From positions 2,666,001-2,730,000 of the forward strand of contig OZ241842.1 of NCBI GenBank assembly GCA_965202675.1: a stretch of DNA of 64,000 nt, written 5' to 3'. Source of the stretch: CATQHD01 sp965202675. Its GTDB lineage: Bacteria > Actinomycetota > Acidimicrobiia > Spongiisociales > Spongiisociaceae. The first letter of the stretch is position 1, and each line of letters opens with the position of its first letter. The position numbers were made by a program, and so were the translations under genes. Of this stretch, positions 43,779-49,735 are shown piece after piece. The notes below the pieces were generated by a model that saw nothing but the letters and a program-made list of their open reading frames with translations, made no database searches and was not told the DNA's origin.

Positions 43779-43813
43779 TGATATCATTGATATCATTGCC
43801 ATCAACGATATCA
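43779..43813. promoter_or_regulatory. FitA-type operator: repeated GATATC half-sites
   Basis: TGATATCA occurs at 43779-43786 and 43788-43795, and CGATATCA at 43806-43813, within about 60 bases upstream of the antitoxin start. Closely spaced palindromes of this kind are the expected binding site of an RHH antitoxin repressing its own promoter. Confidence 0.6.
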
Positions 43814-43919
43814 GCATGGCGCGGGATAAGGCCGAACGGGGAGGGGGCTTGGCAACCTCCGGAACATCTCAGCTCAACTACATGTCACAGTCGTGCTGTA
43901 CCCTGATGTGGTATGATTA

Positions 43920-43933
43920 CGAACATAAGTTCG
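43920..43933. promoter_or_regulatory. Candidate LexA/SOS box
   Basis: CGAACATAAGTTCG is an exact match to the Gram-positive/actinobacterial LexA consensus CGAAC-N4-GTTCG. A TATGAT (43912-43917) directly upstream could be the -10 box of the DNA methyltransferase gene 126 bases downstream, which would place LexA over the promoter. Confidence 0.5.
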
Positions 43934-44059
43934 ATACAGTGCGAGTGCCGGCAAACCCTCAGAAATGAACGAAGCTGTTTGCCTGCCATGTATTGGGAAC
44001 CGCGCCGTCCGCTCGGTGTCGAGCGCTGGTCGGATTGGATGATGTAGGAGATACGAGCT

Positions 44060-44794
44060 GTGAAAACGGATGCCGATCTGTTCGAGCAGGCCGACAGGTT
44101 CTCGGCGCGCGGGAAGCGGAGCTCGCCCGGCGGCCTGCCTACCAACGACCTTGTTCCCAGCGTCTTTACCGAGGGGAATGACCGCGCCTTCCCCCAGATT
44201 CTCGGCCTCTACGTCGAGCCGGGGAGCATCGTTGCGGATGTTACCTACGGCAAGGGCGTGTTCTGGCGCCGCGTCCCGCCGGGCAGGTACGAGCTGCGGG
44301 CGACCGACATCCGAGACGGCGTGGACTGCCGGGATCTGCCCTACCGGGACGGCGAGATCGACTGCGTGGTGCTCGACCCCCCGTACATGCACTCTCCGGG
44401 GGGCACCGCGCACCGGACCCATTCGCCCTTCGAGGACTACTACCGCAACAACGGTTCCGGCAACCAGACCAGGAGCAAGTACCACGAGGCGGTGCTCGAG
44501 CTGTACCGGGATGCGGGCAGGGAGGCCCACCGCGTCCTCCGAGAGCGCGGCGTGTTCATCGTTAAGTGCCAGGACGAGGTGTGCTCGAACCGGCAACGCT
44601 TCACACACGTGGAGATAATGTCTGATTACGAGGCCCTGGGGTTTGTGGCGGAGGACCTGTTCGTAGTCGTCAGGAACAACCGCCCCGGTGTCAGCCGCGC
44701 GGTGCGCCAGGTCCACGCCCGCAAGAACCACTCCTACTTCCTCGTCTTCTGGAAACGGGGCGGCAGTGGGGTGGTTTGGAAGGCCCCTTTTTGA
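44060..44794 (+). CDS. Solitary DNA methyltransferase (DPPY type)
   Basis: A 244-residue protein starting at GTG 44060 with TAGGAG 9 bases upstream. The catalytic motif IV is VVLDPPYMHSPGG (about 107-119). VADVTYGKGVFWRRV (about 58) corresponds to the SAM-binding motif I region, and HSYFLVFWKRG closes the core as in small N4/N6 class methyltransferases. TD-like FEDYYRNNGSGNQTRSKYHEAVLELY sits where a short recognition region is expected. No nuclease gene is adjacent, so it may be an orphan epigenetic or phage-derived enzyme. The candidate LexA box upstream suggests damage-linked expression. Confidence 0.8.
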   Translation: MKTDADLFEQADRFSARGKRSSPGGLPTNDLVPSVFTEGNDRAFPQILGLYVEPGSIVADVTYGKGVFWRRVPPGRYELRATDIRDGVDCRDLPYRDGEIDCVVLDPPYMHSPGGTAHRTHSPFEDYYRNNGSGNQTRSKYHEAVLELYRDAGREAHRVLRERGVFIVKCQDEVCSNRQRFTHVEIMSDYEALGFVAEDLFVVVRNNRPGVSRAVRQVHARKNHSYFLVFWKRGGSGVVWKAPF

Positions 44795-44880
44795 ACCCCG
44801 GGCGAACTGCTCATTGAAGGTAGCGAATTGCGGTTTGCTTGCTTCGGCGGGAGATGTCAGATGTATTGCGACAGTCGGAT

Positions 44881-45846
44881 ATGAGGTTGCCGGTGCCCGG
44901 CGGGCCGCCGCGCTTCGATATCAACGTCTCGAATCGGGTGATTTGGGCGGTGGTGCTGGTCATCAGCCTGGGATGGGGGACGGCGCCGGTGGCGGTGCGG
45001 ATCGCCCTGCGCGAGGGGTTCGGAACGTTCACCATCGCCGCCGTTACCTCGATGATCGCGGCCGCGGCGGTCTTTCTGCTTATCGCCCGGCGACGGCAGG
45101 AGAGGCTGGTCGGGAGGCTCGAGCTGCGCATGGGAGCGGTGTTGTCGATCATCAGCGTTCTGGTGCCCTTCCAGACCCGGAACGCGGCCCTGGACAACGC
45201 CTCGGCCGGGTTCGTGTCCCTCGTCGGCGCCTTGGTTCCCCTGGTTACGGCGGTGATAGCTCATTTCATGCTGGACGACGAGCCGCTGAAGCTCCCCACC
45301 CTGGCCGGTCTGCTACTGGGCCTCGCCGGGGTGGCGGTGCTCCTGATGGGGGGCGACTCCGGGATCGCGGAGGGCGGCAATCCGCCTTTGGCCGGGTTGT
45401 TGGTGATTATCAGCGTGCTGTCGATGGCCGCCGCCGCCGTGTACGCCAAGCGGTACGCCGGGCGTTATTCGGTGCTCGGGGTGACCGGCGTCCAGCTGGT
45501 GATCGGTTCGGCGGTTCTCACCCTGTTGGCGCTGCCGATCGAAGGGCTTCCCGTCGGCCTCTCCGCCGCCGGCTGGATCAGCCTGCTGTACGCGGGGGTG
45601 TTCGGGACGTTCGTCACGTTGGCGCTCTACTACTACCTGATCCGCCATGTCACCGTCACCTACTCCACGATCATCAGCTACATCATCCCGTTCGTCGCGG
45701 TGCTGGCGGGTGTGCTCGTGCTGGATGAGGAGCTGCAGCCGGGGATCACGATCGGGGGCGCCCTCGTGCTGGCGGGGTTGCTGGTCACCGACCTGATCCG
45801 CATCCGCGCATCCCGCCGCCCGGCCGCCGGTGGCATGGGGCGCTGA
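44881..45846 (+). CDS. EamA/DMT-family transporter (copy 1)
   Basis: About 321 residues if started at ATG 44881, which gives the same leader length as the paralogue at 48303; ATG 44854 is an alternative. Ten hydrophobic segments in two EamA repeats are apparent (VIWAVVLVISLGWGTAPVAVRIAL; LLVIISVLSMAAAAVYAKRYAG). SIISVLVPFQTRNAALDNASAGFVSLVGALVPLVTAV and STIISYIIPFVAVLAGVLVLDEEL are the family hallmarks. These exporters or importers move amino acids, amines or metabolites across the inner membrane. The paralogue 2.5 kb downstream is very similar even at the DNA level, so a segmental duplication is likely. Confidence 0.88.
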   Translation: MRLPVPGGPPRFDINVSNRVIWAVVLVISLGWGTAPVAVRIALREGFGTFTIAAVTSMIAAAAVFLLIARRRQERLVGRLELRMGAVLSIISVLVPFQTRNAALDNASAGFVSLVGALVPLVTAVIAHFMLDDEPLKLPTLAGLLLGLAGVAVLLMGGDSGIAEGGNPPLAGLLVIISVLSMAAAAVYAKRYAGRYSVLGVTGVQLVIGSAVLTLLALPIEGLPVGLSAAGWISLLYAGVFGTFVTLALYYYLIRHVTVTYSTIISYIIPFVAVLAGVLVLDEELQPGITIGGALVLAGLLVTDLIRIRASRRPAAGGMGR

Positions 45847-45856
45847 AGATGGCCTG

Positions 45857-45885
45857 TTGCGGATATTTCGAATATGTGCTATACA
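45857..45885 (+). promoter_or_regulatory. Candidate promoter of the HTH antitoxin pair
   Basis: TTGCGG (45857-45862) and TATACA (45880-45885) are separated by exactly 17 bases, 48 bases before the ATG at 45933. The overlapping ATGTG-x6-ATGTG direct repeat could be an operator. Confidence 0.5.
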
Positions 45886-45932
45886 TGTGTCATAATTCAA
45901 AACGCTACCCACTACCGGTGAAAGGAACCCAT

Positions 45933-46406
45933 ATGGCGGCCCTAGCCGCTCGTGAACTCGAACTGCCCGACGAGCAGACCGCCGAGCAGGCCGGCGAGGC
46001 TGTCCGTTATCTGAACGGCTTGCCGGGTGCAGACTCGTCTGGGTTTGCGTCTGTCCGGTTGGTCGGCGACAGCAGTGTGCAGGAACCCATCGAGGTCGAT
46101 TTGCCCCGGAAGGCGATTCGGATCATTATTGACGTGTTGGTTGAGTTGGCCAAAGGCAATGCGGTTACGGTGGTGCCTGTGCGGGCGGAGTTGACCACCC
46201 AGCAAGCCGCCAACATTCTAAACGTCAGCCGTCCCTATCTGGTTGGGCTTTTGGACGAAGGGAAGATACCGTACCGGATGGTCGGCAACCGCCGTAGGGT
46301 TCCTCTCCCGGACCTCCTTGAATACAAACGGGTTGATGACGCTTATCGTCGTGATATAGCTAGACAACTCACCGAGGAGGCACAACGTATAGGGCTTGAA
46401 TATTGA
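45933..46406 (+). CDS. Excisionase-type HTH antitoxin (copy 1)
   Basis: A 157-residue DNA-binding protein; ATG 45933 has GAAAGGA upstream and excludes a spurious N-terminal extension. The C-terminal half is a MerR/excisionase-like HTH: AELTTQQAANILNVSRPYLVGLLDEGKIPYRMVGNRRRVPLPDLLEYK, followed by a helical tail ending EEAQRIGLEY. This architecture is that of antitoxins normally followed by a PIN-domain toxin. Here no intact toxin follows; instead a close duplicate begins 2 bases after its stop, and a decayed PIN fragment lies beyond that. Confidence 0.8.
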   Translation: MAALAARELELPDEQTAEQAGEAVRYLNGLPGADSSGFASVRLVGDSSVQEPIEVDLPRKAIRIIIDVLVELAKGNAVTVVPVRAELTTQQAANILNVSRPYLVGLLDEGKIPYRMVGNRRRVPLPDLLEYKRVDDAYRRDIARQLTEEAQRIGLEY

Positions 46407-46408
46407 AG

Positions 46409-46864
46409 ATGACCTATGCACTGCCCGATGAGCAAACCATCAAGCAGGCCAGGGAGGCTGTCCGTTATCTGAACGGCTTGTCGGGTGTAGATTTGTCTGG
46501 GTTCGCGTCTGTCCGGTTGGTTGTCGACAGCAATGTGCAGGAACCCATCAAGGTTGATTTGCCCCGGAAAGCGGTTCGGATCATTATTGACGTGTTGGTT
46601 GAGTTGGCCAAAGGCAATGCGGTTACGGTGGTGCCTGTGCAGGCGGAGTTGACCACCCAGCAAGCCGCTAACATTCTAAACGTCAGCCGTCCCTATCTGG
46701 TTGGGCTTTTGGACGAAGGGAAGATACCGCACCGGATGGTCGGCAACCGACGCAAGGTTCCTCTTCGAGAACTGCTTGATTATAAACGAATAGACGATGC
46801 GTATCGTGAGGCCATCCTTGATGAGCTCACCAGGGAGGCAGAAAGCATCGGACTCGAGTACTAA
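46409..46864 (+). CDS. Excisionase-type HTH antitoxin (copy 2)
   Basis: A 151-residue near-duplicate of the preceding protein, starting at ATG 46409. Long stretches are identical at DNA level, for example around the ELTTQQAANILNVSRPYLVGLLDEGKIP coding region, while the tail (RELLDYKRIDDAYREAILDELTREAESIGLEY) has diverged more. The recent tandem duplication leaves two antitoxins without a functional adjacent toxin. They may still silence toxins elsewhere or act as stand-alone regulators. Confidence 0.8.
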   Translation: MTYALPDEQTIKQAREAVRYLNGLSGVDLSGFASVRLVVDSNVQEPIKVDLPRKAVRIIIDVLVELAKGNAVTVVPVQAELTTQQAANILNVSRPYLVGLLDEGKIPHRMVGNRRKVPLRELLDYKRIDDAYREAILDELTREAESIGLEY

Positions 46865-46882
46865 TTATAATGGAGTAAACCA

Positions 46883-46990
46883 TTGCTTGTAATCTTTGAT
46901 GCTATGTATTTTATCCGCCATCATTGCGTATTGCTTGATGCGGCTTAGCCAGGCGCAGTTTTCGGGAATACTTGCAATCATGACGGACAG
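46883..46990 (+). pseudogene. Decayed PIN-domain toxin N-terminus
   Basis: Allowing two single-base losses (after 46903 and after 46929), the strand reads LVIFDA-n-VFYPPSLR-d-CLMRLSQAQFSGILA. This resembles the start of the PIN toxins (DA-x-VLYP-x-x-LRD-x-LLRLA) that accompany this antitoxin family, at the expected distance downstream. The rest of the toxin is missing before the oxidoreductase gene at 47043. Confidence 0.6.
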
Positions 46991-47042
46991 GCAGACCGTT
47001 AGCTATTGAATTAGGCGTCCTCTCCTCATCGGTGGGGGTACT

Positions 47043-48200
47043 ATGACAGAACAGATGACGGGCGGATCAGCAGTAGATGTGATCGTGGTGGGGTTGGGCG
47101 CGCACGGGGGTGCGGCGGCGGCGGCGTTGGCGCGGCGGGGGCTGTCGGCGGCGGGGTTCGATCTGGGCGCTCCGCCGCACTCCTCGGGGTCCAGCCACGG
47201 CGGCACTCGGATCATCAGGGAGGTCTACGCCGAGCATCCTGTATACGTGCCGATCGTCCAACACGCCTACCGGCTGTGGCGGCGGTTGGAGGAGACGGCC
47301 GGCGGGCCGGGGGAGCTGCTGCGGATCACGGGCGGGGTAACCATCGGCGAACCGGACAGTCCTTCGCTGCTCGGAATCCGCCGCTCGGCGCAGGAGCACG
47401 GCTTGGCGGTGGAGATGCTCGACGCCGATCAGATACGGGCGCGGTGGCCGCAGTTCCGGCCGAGCGGGGAATGGGCGGGCGCCTACGACGCCGGCGGCGG
47501 GGTGCTGTTCGTGGAGGAGTGCGTGCGGGCGCAGCTGGCGGAGGCGGCCCGGCTGGGCGCCCGGCTGCATTTCGACGAACCGGTTCGCAGGTGGCGGCCG
47601 GACGGGAGCGGGGTGAAGGTGTTCACCGACGCCGGTGAGTATTCGGCGGGGTCGCTGGTGCTGGCAGCCGGAGCGTGGAACCGCCGTTGGGTGTCCGGGC
47701 TGGATCTGCCGCTGCGGGTGGAGCGTCAGGTCATGGTCTGGTTCGAGCCTGCGGACGGGGAGGGAATGTTCGGTCCGGACCGGTGCCCCAACCATTCCTG
47801 GGAGTGGGCCCCCGGGCGGCACCTGTACGGCCAGCCCGACTTCGGACGGGGAGTGAAAATCGGCTTCCATCACGACGGGGAGCTGCACGAACGCCCCGAG
47901 GACTTGGACCGGCGGGTGCGGCCCTCCGACGAAAGTGACCTGCAGGCGGCTCTGTCCGGCATCCTGCCCCGGCTCGGCAAAGTTCTGCGCTCCGCCGTCT
48001 GTATGTACACCAACACCCCGGACAGACATTTCCTGGTAGACGCCCACCCCGGCCACCCCAACGTGATCATCAGCAGTGCCTGCTCCGGCCACGGCTTCAA
48101 GTTCTCCCCCGCAATAGGCGAGATGATCGCCGATCTGGTTACCGGTTGCGCCTCCCCCTACGACGCCTCCATGTTCAGCATCCAACGCCTCCTCGGGTAG
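47043..48200 (+). CDS. FAD-dependent oxidoreductase, monomeric sarcosine oxidase / N-methyltryptophan oxidase family
   Basis: A 385-residue flavoenzyme. The N-terminal dinucleotide motif is VIVVGLGAHGGAAAAALARRG, with the conserved SSHGGTRIIR following. The C-terminal part has SAVCMYTNTPDRHFLVDAHPGHPNVIISSACSGHGFKFSPAIGE. The Cys in VCMYTNTPD aligns with the covalent flavin-linking Cys of monomeric sarcosine oxidase. These enzymes oxidatively demethylate N-methyl amino acids such as sarcosine to formaldehyde and H2O2. It lies between two EamA paralogues, which may move the amino acid substrate or product. Substrate is inferred only at family level. Confidence 0.88.
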   Translation: MTEQMTGGSAVDVIVVGLGAHGGAAAAALARRGLSAAGFDLGAPPHSSGSSHGGTRIIREVYAEHPVYVPIVQHAYRLWRRLEETAGGPGELLRITGGVTIGEPDSPSLLGIRRSAQEHGLAVEMLDADQIRARWPQFRPSGEWAGAYDAGGGVLFVEECVRAQLAEAARLGARLHFDEPVRRWRPDGSGVKVFTDAGEYSAGSLVLAAGAWNRRWVSGLDLPLRVERQVMVWFEPADGEGMFGPDRCPNHSWEWAPGRHLYGQPDFGRGVKIGFHHDGELHERPEDLDRRVRPSDESDLQAALSGILPRLGKVLRSAVCMYTNTPDRHFLVDAHPGHPNVIISSACSGHGFKFSPAIGEMIADLVTGCASPYDASMFSIQRLLG

Positions 48201-48302
48201 CGTGCGCCGGGCGGCCGGGGGCGGCGCCGGGCCGGGGTGCGGTAGCCTGGCGACGGCGGCGGCTTGTCGGGCGGGAGAATCGATGACTGGTGATGGGCGG
48301 GT

Positions 48303-49304
48303 ATGAAGCGTTCGGCGCCCCGCAGGTCCACGGGACCGCAACTCGAGTTCTCGAATGCGGCGATCTGGGCGGTGCTGCTGATCATCAGCCTGGGATGGGG
48401 GACATCGCCGGTGGCGGTGCGGATCGCCCTGCGCGAGGGGTTCGGGCCGATCACCGTGTCCGCCGCCTCTTCGGTTGTAGCCGGGGCGGCGGTGCTCGTC
48501 TTCATCGCGGCGGTTCGCAAAGGGCCGCTGATCGGGCGGATCGAGTTGCGCATCGGGCTGGTGCTGTCGGTCGTCAGCGTGCTCCTTCCCTTCTACGCCC
48601 GCAACATGGCCCTCGCCAACGCCTCAGCCGGGTTCGTGACCCTGATCAGCGCCCTGATCCCGTTGGTCACGGCCGGCATCGCCCATTTCGCCCTGGCCGA
48701 CGAACGCCTGAAGGCCGCCACCTTCGTGGGCCTGCTCCTGGGCCTGGGCGGGGTGGCGGTGCTGTTGTTGGGGGGCGACTCGGGTATCTCCGAAGGCGGC
48801 AATCCGCCCGCAGCCGGGGTGTTCGGGCTGCTCAGCGTGCTGTCGGTGTCCACCGCCGCCGTCTACGCCAAGCGCTACGCCGGCCGGTATTCGGTGCTCG
48901 GGGTCACCGGCGTCCAGCTGGCGGTCGGGTCGGCGGCCCTGTCGGCGGCGGCGCTGGCCGTGGAAGGGCCGCCCGCCGGCTACACCGCCGCCGGGGTGCT
49001 CAGCCTGATCTACGTCGGCCTGCTGGGGAGCTTCGTCCCGATGGCCCTCTATTACCTGCTGATCCGCTACGTGACCGTCACCTACTCCACCATCATCGGC
49101 TACATCATCCCGGTGGTGGCGGTTTTCACCGGAATAGTCGTACTCGATGAGCGGCTGCAGCCGGGGATAGTGATCGGCGGCGTACTCGTTTTCATGGGAG
49201 TGGTGGTTACCGACCTGGTGCGCATCCGCGACGAACGCCGGCAACCCGCCCAGAAAGAACCCGGACAAGACAAAGAAACCGGGCAAGACACCGAAGCGGG
49301 ATGA
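48303..49304 (+). CDS. EamA/DMT-family transporter (copy 2)
   Basis: A 333-residue paralogue of the gene ending at 45846. Shared blocks include AIWAVLLIISLGWGTSPVAVRIALREGFG, SVVSVLLPFYARNMALANASAGFVTLISALIPLVTA and VYAKRYAGRYSVLGVTGVQL; the DNA in these blocks is nearly identical. It has ten membrane helices in two EamA halves, then a charged hydrophilic tail (RIRDERRQPAQKEPGQDKETGQDTEAG) not found in copy 1. It begins about 100 bases after the sarcosine-oxidase-like gene and may form a unit with it. Confidence 0.88.
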   Translation: MKRSAPRRSTGPQLEFSNAAIWAVLLIISLGWGTSPVAVRIALREGFGPITVSAASSVVAGAAVLVFIAAVRKGPLIGRIELRIGLVLSVVSVLLPFYARNMALANASAGFVTLISALIPLVTAGIAHFALADERLKAATFVGLLLGLGGVAVLLLGGDSGISEGGNPPAAGVFGLLSVLSVSTAAVYAKRYAGRYSVLGVTGVQLAVGSAALSAAALAVEGPPAGYTAAGVLSLIYVGLLGSFVPMALYYLLIRYVTVTYSTIIGYIIPVVAVFTGIVVLDERLQPGIVIGGVLVFMGVVVTDLVRIRDERRQPAQKEPGQDKETGQDTEAG

Positions 49305-49735
49305 CCTGTTCATGTGACGCCCGGACATCCGTCGGTCTTGCATCTGCGTCTATCTGCGCCGCCCCAGCGCCGCCATAGTTGATGTGAGGACTATTTGAGG
49401 CTTCGCGAAGACGGGGGGCGGTGGTCTTGTGCTGGTCGGTGGTGGTGCTTGGTGCTTGACCGGCGGGCGGGGGTTCCTCCGGTCGGGGTGTACGCCGCAG
49501 TTGTCCTGGTCGATGTCGGGGTTGATCGGTGCGGTCGGGTGCAGCCCGGGGGTGGGGGAAGCGGTCGAGGCGGCTTGATGCTGACCGTGAGGCGGGGGTG
49601 TTCCGGCGGGCGGTCGTCTTGGTCGGGGTTGACGGTCTGAGGTCGGGGGAGGCTCGGCGGGTCGGCCGAGTCGGGGATGCGCGGGTATTGATCTGTTGAC
49701 CTGCTCAGCGTGCTCGTGCGGTCGGGCCGGGGGTT
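49305..49735. other. Gene-free region with a repeat of the LRR-gene upstream sequence
   Basis: No convincing gene on either strand. On the minus strand, bases around 49563-49608 (GTCAGCATCAAG and its CCCCCGCC-rich flank) resemble 52815-52860, which lies upstream of the LRR-SLH gene. The same upstream-type sequence therefore occurs on both sides of that gene, as if a tandem copy had been lost. Confidence 0.4.
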
